Below are positions 34,396-43,461 of a stretch of DNA of 64,000 bases, piece after piece. Positions within the stretch are counted from its first letter, which is position 1. Each line of letters begins with the position of its first letter. The notes under the pieces are model-generated. The model saw nothing but the letters and a program-made list of their open reading frames with translations. It was not told where the DNA came from and did no database searches. Location: contig CAVYJK010000030.1 of the NCBI GenBank assembly GCA_963768765.1, positions 1 through 64,000 of the forward strand, read 5' to 3'. Position numbers and translations under genes: made by a program. This DNA is from DASWLF01 sp963768765. GTDB taxonomy: Bacteria; Desulfobacterota; Desulfobaccia; Desulfobaccales; 0-14-0-80-60-11.

Positions 34396-35408
34396 CTAAA
34401 AGGTATAAAACGCCGTAATCATGGGGGTGTATTTTTGGACGCCATTTTTGCCCGCCAGGTCCAAGGACGCGCCCGCGGCCAGGGCTAATTTATCCGTAGC
34501 CAGGAATTCGATCCCCGGCAGGATTCCCAAGACGGTCTGTGGGGTTTGGTAGCCCTGGATGGTATTTAGGTTTTGCCAGGTCCAGGTGCTGTAAACTTCG
34601 AACAATAGAACCCAACGCTTGGAAATGGGAAGTTCCGTGGCCAGGTTGACATTCAAGTATTCCCGGGAACGGACGTTACGGGTGGGGTCACTGGTTATTT
34701 TGTAGAGATTCACCGGGGTGTTAAACCAGATCTGGCTGTGCACCAAAAACGGTTTCAGGTATTTGAACAGATTGACGCCGGTGATGAAGTTGAAAGATCC
34801 GGTGCCGATGGCATCCTGGCCCAGGCGCCCCGGGTTGAGGTGAGAGGCGTGGCCGGTGGGAAACCCAACCCCGCCCACGGCGCTTACGGCAGGGCGGTAA
34901 TCGCCTTCCGGCAGCAGGTTGTATTTGGCCACCGCAGTGATATCCCCGATGCCGCTGAAACTGGCGGAGGTTTCGCCATTGGGGCCGGGCGCAGTCACGC
35001 TGTTGTTCCAGTTATGGATGAACGGAACGACGACATACGTCTCCAGATTTTTGGTGGGACCATAGACAAATTTGACTGGCATGAAAAAGGTGTAAAAATT
35101 CCCGCCGGCGTTCACCGGCCGCCAGTTTTGGCTGAACACCCCTGGGTAAAAGGACAGGGCCCACCAGGCCTGCATGGAGTACTTGCCGGTCGAAATGGGT
35201 ATGCAGGTGTCGCTGATCATGGGGCCGCACGTAGTGGGAGCGCCCTCCTTTTTTCTTCCTCCGGGGGTGCGGCCGGCGGTTTTTCCAACAAGGCGGAGCC
35301 GGGCCCCTGCGCCAGGGCCGGCGTCAAAGGAACCAGCCATCCCCCCAACAATACCAGAATCAGGGCAAGCATATAAGGCTTTCCAACCTTAAACAGATGC
35401 AGTCTCAT
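34396..35408 (-). CDS. Outer-membrane beta-barrel transporter-like protein (MetA-pathway phenol-degradation family), one frameshift
   Basis: Signal peptide from ATG 35408 (LALILVLLGGWLVPLTPALA), then AQGPGSALLEKPPAAPPEEE. A frameshift near 35245-35258 in a T-run leads into CGPMISDTCIPISTGKYSMQ and the barrel strands, ending YTPMITAFYTF with C-terminal Phe. SFSGIGDITAVAKYNLLPEG and VGFPTGHASHLNPGR match the PF13557-type outer-membrane family. Joined length ~335 residues. Substrate unknown. Confidence 0.8.
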
Positions 35409-35500
35409 ACCAGATTCCCCCTTCTCCTTAATAACTTCCGCGCCAGGGCGCGTTGCTTTCAGGTGTACGAGTTAAAAGGGCCTGCGGACAGATTGCTCCT

Positions 35501-35672
35501 TTACGCCTGACCAGGGGCCGCTTCCTCCCGCTTCCCCTTGATCAAGGCGAAGTCGGGATAAGCCAGCACCCCGGTTTCCGGGATATCCAGGCCGCCAAGC
35601 TCCGTCTCCGCCGAGACCCGGTTGCCTATAAAAATTTCGATAATCTTAAAGGAGAGCCAGGCCACGCAAAAA
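35501..35672 (-). pseudogene. C-terminal remnant of a second ammonium transporter gene
   Basis: Minus-strand frame without a start: VAWLSFKIIEIFIGNRVSAE, then ETELGGLDIPETGVLAYPDF, ending APGQA and TAA at 35501. This is the last helix and cytosolic tail of Amt proteins (RVS-E-E-GLD-E-G-AY). The rest of the gene is absent; a TGA closes the frame about 35 bases upstream of the match. It lies downstream of the complete glnK-amt operon, suggesting a lost tandem amt copy. Confidence 0.65.
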
Positions 35673-35972
35673 CCTCTGCTTGATATGATGGAGCGCTCCT
35701 CTCACCTATAAAAGCTCATTAAGCAATTACTGTGCCAGAGAAAAAGCTAATAATATTAATAAGTTGTATTAGTTTCCCCTTCGCACATATTTACGAAAAC
35801 GTAAGGTCAAGATTTATAGTTGTTCAATTTTGTATTATATTTTTTAGAGGGGTGGAGAATAAAACCGGGTTTCTGGTGGGGTTGAGGGGTGGGAGGGAAT
35901 TAACGAATGAGGCGCTTGGGGGCCCCGGGAAGCGCTGCTCCCCGGCCAGCCCCCCAGCAGTGGCCGCGTTGC
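35673..35972. other. AT-rich gene-free stretch
   Basis: 300 bases between the Amt remnant and glnK. AT-rich core at 35730-35860. No gene or clear regulatory motif recognised. Confidence 0.4.
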
Positions 35973-36311
35973 CTAGACCGCGCTCTCCCCGGTCTCGCCG
36001 GTGCGAATGCGGATAACTTCCGCCACGGGGTACACGAAGATCTTGCCGTCACCGACGCGGCCGGTGCGGGCTTTGTCCACAATGGTGTCGACAATGATTT
36101 TAATTTTGTCATCCGGCGCGACTACCTCGATCTTTACCTTGGGGAGAAAATCCACCTGGTATTCCATCCCCCGATAGACTTCCCGGATGCCCTTCTGGCG
36201 TCCAAAGCCTTTGACTTCCGTGACCGTCATACCCTCGATGCTAATGGCGTGGAGGGCCTCCTTTACCGGTTCCAGCTTGAAGGGCTGGATAATGGCCTCT
36301 ATCTTTTTCAT
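35973..36311 (-). CDS. glnK: P-II nitrogen regulatory protein
   Basis: 112 residues, the normal P-II length. MKKIEAIIQPFKLEPVKEAL at the N-terminus, T-loop KGIREVYRGMEYQVDF with Tyr51, the uridylylation site, and the ATP/2-oxoglutarate signature TGRVGDGKIFVYPV. It follows amt by 18 bases, the standard amt-glnK order reversed only in direction of reading. Binds and blocks the ammonium channel according to nitrogen status. Its operon has a sigma54-type promoter. Confidence 0.95.
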   Translation of the reverse strand: MKKIEAIIQPFKLEPVKEALHAISIEGMTVTEVKGFGRQKGIREVYRGMEYQVDFLPKVKIEVVAPDDKIKIIVDTIVDKARTGRVGDGKIFVYPVAEVIRIRTGETGESAV

Positions 36312-36329
36312 GTCATGCCTCCTAAAATT

Positions 36330-37565
36330 TTACAGACTGTATCCGGTCTCTTGGTGTTCAGAGATGTCCAAGCCGGCCACTTCCTCTTCGCTTGGTACCC
36401 TGAGCCCCATGGTGGCGTCAAGGATTTTGAAGAGAATGTAACTGACCACAAAGGAAAAGGCCAGGGTGGCCGCCACCGCAATGAACTGGGTGACCAACTG
36501 GCCGGGATTGCCGAAGAACAGGCCGTCGCCGCCCGCGGGGTTGACCAATTTGGAAGCGAAGAGCCCGGTGGCCAGCGCTCCCCAGATGCCGCCCACACAG
36601 TGCACCCCCACCACGTCCAGGGAGTCGTCATAACCCAGCTTGGGCTTGGCCAACACGGCCAGGTAGCAGATAATCCCGGCGCCGATACCGATGATGATGG
36701 CGGACATGGGCCCCACAAAGCCCGCGGCCGGGGTGATGGCCACCAGCCCGGCCACGGCCCCGGAGGCGGCGCCTAACGTGGTGGGTTTGCCCCGCACCAG
36801 CCATTCCGTCCCCACCCAGGCCAGGGTGGCGGCGCAGGTGGCCAGATGGGTGGCGGTGAAGGCGGAACTGGCCAGGGCCCCGGAAGCCAGGGCGCTGCCG
36901 GCGTTGAAGCCGAACCAGCCGAACCACAGGAGCCCAGCCCCCAGGACGGTCATCCCCAGGTTGTGGGGAATAAAGGCTTCGGTGCCATTGCCATAGCCCG
37001 AATAGCCCCGGCGCGGGCCCACCACCAGGGCGGCCGCCAGGGCGGCGATGCCGGCGTTGATGTGCACTACGGTGCCCCCGGCGAAATCCAGGGCCCCCAG
37101 GTTTTTCAGCCAACCGCCGTCACCCCAGACCCAGTGGGCTACGGGATTGTAAACAATGGTGGACCACAAGACCATGAATACCAGAAAAGTGCTGAATTTC
37201 AAACGCTCGGCAAAGGCCCCGGTGATCAGGGCCGGGGTGATGATGGCGAACATGGCCTGATAGATCATGAAGGTCTGGTGGGGGATGGTTTCAGAATAAG
37301 CCTTGTAGGGTTCAAAGCCCACGCCCCGTAGGCCCACCCAATCCAGGCTGCCGATGAAGTGGCCCACGTCGGGACCGAAGGCCAGGCTGTAACCCCAGAG
37401 AGCCCACAGAACGCCCACCAGGGCCAGCATGATAAAGTTTTGCATGATGGTGGCCAGGACGTTTTTGCTGCGCACCATGCCCCCATAAAACAGAGCCAGC
37501 CCCGGGGTCATGAGCATCACCAGGGCGGCGGACACCAGAACAAAGGCAGTATCAGCGCCATTCAT
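36330..37565 (-). CDS. amt: Ammonium transporter
   Basis: ATG 37565 chosen, with AGGAGA nine bases upstream; an earlier in-frame GTG lies at 37583. About 410 residues with eleven membrane spans. Signature ALVMLMTPGLALFYGGMVR at the N-terminus, DFAGGTVVHINAGIAALAAA (pore His), and the second pore His in DVVGVHCVGGIWGALATG. C-terminal tail GLDISEHQETGYS for P-II contact. Takes up ammonium. Followed by glnK. Confidence 0.95.
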   Translation of the reverse strand: MNGADTAFVLVSAALVMLMTPGLALFYGGMVRSKNVLATIMQNFIMLALVGVLWALWGYSLAFGPDVGHFIGSLDWVGLRGVGFEPYKAYSETIPHQTFMIYQAMFAIITPALITGAFAERLKFSTFLVFMVLWSTIVYNPVAHWVWGDGGWLKNLGALDFAGGTVVHINAGIAALAAALVVGPRRGYSGYGNGTEAFIPHNLGMTVLGAGLLWFGWFGFNAGSALASGALASSAFTATHLATCAATLAWVGTEWLVRGKPTTLGAASGAVAGLVAITPAAGFVGPMSAIIIGIGAGIICYLAVLAKPKLGYDDSLDVVGVHCVGGIWGALATGLFASKLVNPAGGDGLFFGNPGQLVTQFIAVAATLAFSFVVSYILFKILDATMGLRVPSEEEVAGLDISEHQETGYSL

Positions 37566-37606
37566 AAAACCATTTCTCCTCACTGATGAATTTGCTGATT
37601 AAGTAA

Positions 37607-37622
37607 AGCAAAGGACATGCCA
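37607..37622 (-). promoter_or_regulatory. Sigma54 promoter of amt-glnK
   Basis: Minus strand TGGCATGTCCTTTGCT: TGGCAT, five bases, TTGCT, one mismatch from the consensus TGGCAC-N5-TTGCA/T with GG and GC correctly spaced. The predicted transcription start lies ~30 bases before the amt ATG. Expected dependence on RpoN and an enhancer-binding protein such as NtrC. Confidence 0.75.
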
Positions 37623-38049
37623 AATAAATAAGTAGTAAATTCAATAAGATATCTACCAGAATCCTTTTATAATCATACATTAATGTAAATCAAAATCTAC
37701 CTAGCTTACATTATCGTATAGTATGCAATAAAACAGAAAAACCTACCTGTATTTCTGGTTAACAATGCAGGTATCCTATCTTTCAAAAATGATAACCAGG
37801 TGAGAAACCCGCCGCCCCCGATCCAGGAAAAGTCTCAAGGCCGGCGGCGGCAACTTGGTCCGGTCATCCGGGGGAAAATCGCTCCGGAGCCAAATTTAAT
37901 TCCCCGCGCCCTTTCTTTGTGGTATTAGTATGGCTAACTTTTACCCGTCCCGGCTCGGGGCCAGGCAAGGTCTGGCCGCCGCAGCCCCCTTAAAGGCGGA
38001 GCACTCCCCTGCCTTTCAGGGTTTGACGGCCAAGATGAGGAGTGAGGCC
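37623..38049. other. Regulatory gap between divergent amt and lipoprotein genes
   Basis: About 430 bases. The part next to amt (37623-37790) is AT-rich, as expected for an NtrC-type enhancer zone, but no clear dyad was identified. The remainder is GC-rich. An upstream in-frame extension of the plus-strand gene exists but has no signal. Confidence 0.4.
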
Positions 38050-38496
38050 ATGCCCGTGGGGAATCCGAGAAATCGCCGGTTCTGGCTGCAGTTGACTACG
38101 CCCCTTCCGGCGTTTTTGGTCCTGGTGCTCCTGGCGGTTGGCGCCTGCGCCCCCCTGCCGCCACCGCCGTCGTCCTTCGTCAAAACTCCCAGCAAGGTCG
38201 TTTCCGAGGAGGGGATGGAGTATTTCGTTTACGGCTTGAGACTGCCCGGTACCAGCCAGGATTTCAAGATGCGGCAAGATGGAGCCCTGCTCTGGCTGCC
38301 GCTGTCCATCATTCGGGACCTCAGGCTCTCGGGTCCGGAAGTGGACAATTATCGCCAGGCCGAAGTCGTTCTTACCTCCGGGGAAAAGTTACGGGGCGAG
38401 CTCTTCGTGGGCCAGTTAATCGGAGGGACCACCGACGTGGGCTACTGGAACTTGTCCCTCAAGAAGGTGAGAAACCTGGACATGGGCGAGGAATGA
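38050..38496 (+). CDS. Putative lipoprotein of unknown function
   Basis: ATG 38050 chosen with GAGGAGTGAGG upstream. Signal and lipobox LVLLAVGAC-APLPPPP. The mature part (~115 residues) has VSEEGMEYFVYGLRLPGTSQ, ALLWLPLSIIRDLRLSG and LTSGEKLRGELFVGQLIG, the last like a small beta-sheet domain. No family recognised. Precedes the prepilin peptidase by 60 bases on the same strand. Confidence 0.65.
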   Translation: MPVGNPRNRRFWLQLTTPLPAFLVLVLLAVGACAPLPPPPSSFVKTPSKVVSEEGMEYFVYGLRLPGTSQDFKMRQDGALLWLPLSIIRDLRLSGPEVDNYRQAEVVLTSGEKLRGELFVGQLIGGTTDVGYWNLSLKKVRNLDMGEE

Positions 38497-38558
38497 CGGC
38501 CGGCCGGTTGGCCTTAACTTTTTCCCTTTTGCGGCGAATGTGATCCAACCTTTGCTCC

Positions 38559-39330
38559 ATGGCATACGCGCTGGCGTTTCTGGTGGGACTGGCCCTGGGG
38601 AGTTTTCTCAACGTGGTGATCACCCGCCTGCCCCGGGGGGAACAGGTTGTCACCGGCCGATCCCAGTGCCCCCACTGCCGCACCCCGCTATACTTCCGCG
38701 ATAATCTACCGCTCCTCAGCTATCTCTGGTTGGGTGGCCGCTGCCGCTTCTGCGGGGCTCCCATTTCCATTCGCTACCTCCTGGTGGAACTCTCCGGGGG
38801 AATCCTGGCCGCGGCTTTGTGGTGGCGGTTCCCCGCCAGCCCCCTGCTCCTGGCTTATGGGCCGTTTTGCGGGGCGCTTTTGGCCCTCAGCGCCATCGAC
38901 CTGGAGCACAGAGTGCTCCCCGACGTCATCACCCTGCCGGGCATCGCCCTGGGGCTGGCCCTGGCCCTGGTCCTGCCGCATCTCAGCTTTCTGGAGGCCG
39001 CGGCCGGGGCCGCGGCGGGGGGGGCCCTGTTCCATGGGATTGGCTGGGCATATCACCGGCTCACCGGCAGAAAGGGCATGGGGGGAGGCGACATCAAGCT
39101 GATGGCTTTCATCGGCGCCTTCCTGGGGATCCAGTCCCTGCCCTTGGTGATCTTCCTCAGCGCCGCCCTGGGCAGCCTGGCAGGAATCTGTAATGGTCCT
39201 CAAAACCGGCGACTGGCGAGGAGGCGGCTGGCGGGCGGCAGCCATTCCCTACGGTCCTTTCCTGGCCGCCGCCGCGTTGCTATATCTGTTTGGGCACCAG
39301 GAGCTTTTCCGGTTATTTTGGGGGCGGTAA
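38559..39330 (+). CDS. pilD: Prepilin peptidase (type IV / T2SS leader peptidase), one frameshift
   Basis: Start LVGLALGSFLNVVITRLPRG, two CxxC zinc sites (CPHC and CRFC), catalytic Asp in SAIDLEHRVLPD and in GMGGGDIKLMAF. A shift near 39190 moves the end to another frame: VLKTGDWRGGGWRAAAIPYG, PFLAAAALLYLFGHQ, then TAA at 39328-39330. Aspartic membrane protease that cleaves and N-methylates the pseudopilins GspG-K encoded opposite (39.9-51 kb). Divergent from that operon. Confidence 0.9.
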
Positions 39331-39435
39331 TTAATGGGCGCAGGTGAGGGCAGGGCCCCGGTCTATAACCGCGCAGGGTGAAGTGGCCGTTCCCAGGAAA
39401 AGATGGGGCGGGTGGTGCACCCGCCCCCCAGTTTC

Positions 39436-39798
39436 TTATCTAAAGATGCTCTGCTCTTCGTACTTGGGCTCACCCCGCCCCATGGGGCGCTTGAAGGTCC
39501 AGCCTGCCGGGCGGCCCACCAGGCCCCAGGAGGCTTCCCGGGTACTCCCGGAGATGGCGCTAAAGGGCAGGGTGACGATGAAGACCCCGGTGCCGGCGAT
39601 GGTGGTGGCCAGTCCCAGGGGGCGGCCAAGGACTGCGTCGGCCGCCACTACCGAGGCGCTGGGCTCGCTCTGGGGCGGCACCTTGAACCCCCGTTCCGCC
39701 TTGTCCAGGCTGTAGGGCATCTCCCCGGCGGCGCCCAGGCTTGCCCAGGTTGCCACCAGAATTATGGTCAAGATTACCACCAGCAGTCTGTGCGTCAT
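39436..39798 (-). CDS. Small exported protein downstream of gspD
   Basis: 120 residues with a signal peptide (LLVVILTIILVATWASLGAA). Conserved-looking GRPLGLATTIAGTGVFIVTL and LVGRPAGWTFKRPMGRGEP. A similar phrase occurs in short exported proteins of Desulfobacterota, but no function is known. Last gene of the T2SS strand, 105 bases after gspD. Confidence 0.6.
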   Translation of the reverse strand: MTHRLLVVILTIILVATWASLGAAGEMPYSLDKAERGFKVPPQSEPSASVVAADAVLGRPLGLATTIAGTGVFIVTLPFSAISGSTREASWGLVGRPAGWTFKRPMGRGEPKYEEQSIFR

Positions 39799-39902
39799 GG
39801 TGGTCCCTCCTTCAGTCCCCGGGAGAGTGAATCTCCATTCTCCATGTTTTTAATTAGTTAACTATTTCCCCGGATACCACAATGGGGTTATTAAATCAAG
39901 CC

Positions 39903-42337
39903 TTAATAAGAGCGCGGCGCCTCCCGGCGCTGGGGCGAAGGCTCTTCCAGGCCCACCTTCTCCTTCATGTCGTGGGTGAGCCGGGCTCCTTCTTCCAAAT
40001 TAGTGATTATATGCGGCGTAATCAAGACCAGGAGTTCGGTCTTTTGCTTGCTCACTCCCTCCGAGCCGAACAAGGGGCCCAGGATCGGCATCTTGCCGCA
40101 GCCCGGGAATGCCGGCCTGGGTACGGGTAGTGTCCTCGCGGATCAGGCCACCCAGGACCACGGTCTGGTTGTCCCCGGTAATGAGTGGGTCTTGGCCTGG
40201 CGCACCGTGAAGGTGGGGGTGCCGGTCACCCCGGAGGTGGTGGTGTTGGACGTCGCTCACTTCCTGGGCGATCTCCAGGGTCACCAGCCCCTTGGCGTTG
40301 ATCTGGGGCTTCACCGACTAAGATGATGCCGGTGCTGCGATACTGCACGGTGGAGGTCTGAAACGAGGTGGTCTGGCTGATGAGCGGCACCGATTGGGAG
40401 GTGAGGATGGGCACGTCCGAGCCGATCATGATGCGGGCCTCCTGGTTGTTGGCCGCCATGATCTGGGGGGAGGCCAGGATGGTCACCTTCCCCTGGGAGG
40501 CCAGGAGATTGATGAGGCCCTTCAGCTTATTCAAGGTGTCCGTGGCGACGAAGGTCAGAGCCCCCGGCGGCGCTGAAGGCGGCGGAGGCCGGGGACACGA
40601 TCGATACCCCGGTAAGGGTGGTCGGAACCGTGGTGCCTGCCGTCGTGGGAGACGCCACCAGGACCCCGCTGGTAGTGGTGGCGGTGCCCGTGGCCGTGCT
40701 GGTTGTGGTCGCGGCAGGGGTCTGACCCAGGAGGAACTCGATGCCGTACTTGAGTTCATCGGTGAGGGTCACTTCGGCCACCAGCACCTCGTTCAAAACC
40801 TGCCGGGGCATGATGTCCAGTTCTTTGAGGACCCGGGAGATGATGTTCCATTCGTGGGGCGGGGCCACCACCACCAGGAGGTTGTTTTCCTCATCGGGAA
40901 TGATGCGCACCCCCTCCTTGGGGGCCGTCCCCGGGGCCCCGGCCCCGGCCACGGCCCGCTCCTTCAGGGGGGCCGCGCCCGCCGCCTCAGCGCCGGGGGC
41001 GCCTTGCGGCTGGAGCCCGCCAGCCCCGGCGCCGCCCAGCCCGGTGGTGCCCAGGCCTCCCAGGCCGGTGGGCTGCTGGCCGCCGCCCATGGCTCCGCCC
41101 AGGCCCCCAGCGCCGCCCATGCCTCCGGCGCCGCCAAAGGGTGAGGCCCCAAAGGCCGGGGCCGCGCCTTCGGGCTTTGGTCCTCTTTGACGGTGGGCGC
41201 GGCCGCCGTCCCGCCGTACACCTGGGTCAGGATGTTGGCCAGGTTCTTGGCTTTGTAATTCACCACGTTATAGACGTGGATGTTGGCCAGCATGTCGGTT
41301 TTCAGGTCCAACTGCTTCGTCCAGTAGAGGGCGCGCTCCAGGAGCGACGGGGAACTTGCCAGGATCATTACCGAATTTAGACGGCTCACCGGCAGGAAGC
41401 TCACCCCGAATTTGCCCTTTTCCTTTCCGGCCAGGGTGCCGTAGGCCGCAAAGATCGTCTCCATTTCGGAGATAATTTCCTTGGGGTCGGTGTTGTGCAC
41501 CTTGACGATGCGCACTAAGGTCTGGGCCAGGGCCCGGGTGTCCACCAGGTGGATCAACTGCAGCAGTTTTTCCAGGTTGTCGGGCGTGTCCACCAGGATC
41601 AGGGCGTTGTGGGCCGCTTCACTGATGTTGCCGCCCTGGGTCATGAGGGGTTTGAGCACCGGCACCATCTCCTTGGCTGCGGTCTGCTCCAGAAAGACCA
41701 CCTGGGCCCTCATGCCCGCCGGCACCTCGCCCCGGATGTAAACCGGCAGGGCCCGGGTGGCCGCTTTGTCCAGGGGCACGATCTTGTACAGGTCCGGCCC
41801 CTTGATCAAGGTGGCCCCGTTGATGGCCAGCAGGGTCTCCATGATGGATATGAGGTCGCTCCGGGTGAGGTTGCCGGAAGCCCGCACGTTGACCGCGCCC
41901 TTGACCTTGGGATCGATGGAGTAATTCATCCCCATGGTGTCGGCCAGTACTCGGATGGCCTCCACCAGGTCGGCGTTTTTCAGGTTGAGGTCGATGGGAT
42001 AGACCTTCTCCCCCTTCTTGGGGGCCCGGCGGGTGGTGGGGATCTGCTTCAGGCGGGCGGTATAGCGTTCCAGGCCCCGCTCTGACCCGAAAACCTCTTC
42101 CGTAGGAGCGGGTGGCTTCTTTTCTTTGGGAAGGTACTTGGCCTGCGGTTTCTCCGGAGAGACTGAAACCCGCACCGGCACTTGCCGGGATACGGGCGGC
42201 GGGCTAGGCGGGGCCACCTGGGCGGGGGCGCAGCCCATTAGCCCCACGATTAACCAGAAGGTCAAGATGCCCGGGAGCCACCCTCCTTTCAGGCGCTCTC
42301 TCCCCACTATGTCGGAGCAACCGTGCATCGTCTTCAA
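39903..42337 (-). CDS. gspD: Type II secretion secretin (at least four frameshifts)
   Basis: N-terminal lipobox (LIVGLMGC-APAQ), N0/N1-N3 repeats (YPIDLNLKNADLVEAIRVLA, SGNLTRSDLISIMETLLAIN, AHNALILVDTPDNLEKLLQL), then a Gly/Pro/Ala-rich insertion near 41000-41160. The secretin domain is spread over three more frames: DELKYGIEFLLGQ; ALTFVATDTLNKLKGLINLL and KVTILASPQIMAANNQEARI; QTVVLGGLIREDTTRTQAGI; and IPILGPLFGSEGVSKQKTEL-like text near the end. Shifts lie near 41150, 40560, 40325, 40260 and 40105. Forms the outer-membrane channel of the secretion system. Most shifts are probably assembly errors, since the rest of the operon is complete. Confidence 0.88.
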
Positions 42338-42346
42338 CGTGGGCCT

Positions 42347-42829
42347 CTATTCTGGGAAATTCAAGGTCTTTCTGCCGTCCTTGCTTTGAAATACCACACC
42401 CTCACTGGAAATTTCCACTACTTTAAAGCCGCCCCATTGTTCTCCCAGGCGCACTACCTCCACCTGGGGCTGGGTTTGGCCCCCGGCGGGGGCTTGGCCC
42501 CCGATCATGGCCGCCCTCTCGTTGCCGATGATGATGGTGCCCAGAAGTTTACGCCCTTCCAGGGTATCCTGCTTGGCGGTTTGCATTCCCGGGTCGGGAC
42601 CGGTGCGGTCCTGGTTGAAGAGGTTTTTGGCCGACACCTCCCGGAAGGCGCTCAAGGGCTGGGCGTCCCGCAGGATGGGAGTTCGGGGCACTTCCGGCCC
42701 CTTGCCGGCCGTAGACAGGGCCGGGCCTTCCTCTCCTCCCCACCACACTTGAATGATGGCCGCCAGCAACAGGCAGTTGACCGCCACCAACAGAATATGC
42801 CAGAAATTGAGGTCGCGGCGCCAGTTCAA
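42347..42829 (-). CDS. gspC: T2SS inner-membrane GspC-like protein (HR domain)
   Basis: 160 residues. One N-terminal span (LLVAVNCLLLAAIIQVW). The HR-like domain FREVSAKNLFNQDRT ... LEGRKLLGTIIIGNERAAMI is typical of GspC/PilP, which contact the secretin. No PDZ domain, so a short form. Lies between gspM and gspD. Confidence 0.75.
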   Translation of the reverse strand: MNWRRDLNFWHILLVAVNCLLLAAIIQVWWGGEEGPALSTAGKGPEVPRTPILRDAQPLSAFREVSAKNLFNQDRTGPDPGMQTAKQDTLEGRKLLGTIIIGNERAAMIGGQAPAGGQTQPQVEVVRLGEQWGGFKVVEISSEGVVFQSKDGRKTLNFPE

Positions 42830-43461
42830 CTGGACACCCCTTTTTTGATCACCCCGGAGACCACCAGATTAACCTGCAAGGGGCTTTCGGTCTTGGCCCC
42901 CACCATCCAGCGGGGGGCGTTAATCTCCAATTCCGGGATGAAAAGCAACTTTTTATGGTGTTCCAGGTGATAGAGGATAGTCAACAGTTGCCCCACATTG
43001 CCCGAGAGCTGCACCTGCACGGGCACCTCCAGGTATTGGCCGGCCTCCCGGGGGGTGAGAACCTTGGTGCTGGTCAACTGCACCCCGTGCTCCCGGGTGA
43101 GATTCTTCAAAATCTCCTGGATGTCGGCAGAGGCCACCGCCGCACTGGACCCGGAGAGAAACTGGCTTTCGGTGCGGGCCAGGGCGGCTTTCATAGACTG
43201 GTTGGCCTGCAGCACCTGGGCCTTGCTCTGCATCAGGCTCTGGTATCTGGCCAGCAGCTGGCGCTTCCGGGCCAGCTCCTGGCTCCAGGAGTCTTCCAGG
43301 TACAGCAGAGGGCTGACCACCACCAGATAAACCAGGAGAAGCACCAGCACTCCACCCAGCAGCCAGGCCAGGCGGCGCTGCGGGGGAGTGAGTTTCTCAA
43401 GAACCTGGTTCCAGTCCTTTAATTTCTGCTTTAATTTTAAAATGTTCGAGTTTGTTGGCAT
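42826..43461 (-). CDS. gspM: T2SS GspM / PilO-like inner-membrane protein
   Basis: 211 residues. One span after a basic N-terminus (LAWLLGGVLVLLLVYLVVVS), coiled coil (~60-110), then a ferredoxin-like domain (LPVQ/EVPVQVQLSGNVGQLLTIL). Partners with GspL. Start overlaps gspL by 65 bases; end overlaps gspC by 4. Confidence 0.8.
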   Translation of the reverse strand: MPTNSNILKLKQKLKDWNQVLEKLTPPQRRLAWLLGGVLVLLLVYLVVVSPLLYLEDSWSQELARKRQLLARYQSLMQSKAQVLQANQSMKAALARTESQFLSGSSAAVASADIQEILKNLTREHGVQLTSTKVLTPREAGQYLEVPVQVQLSGNVGQLLTILYHLEHHKKLLFIPELEINAPRWMVGAKTESPLQVNLVVSGVIKKGVSS

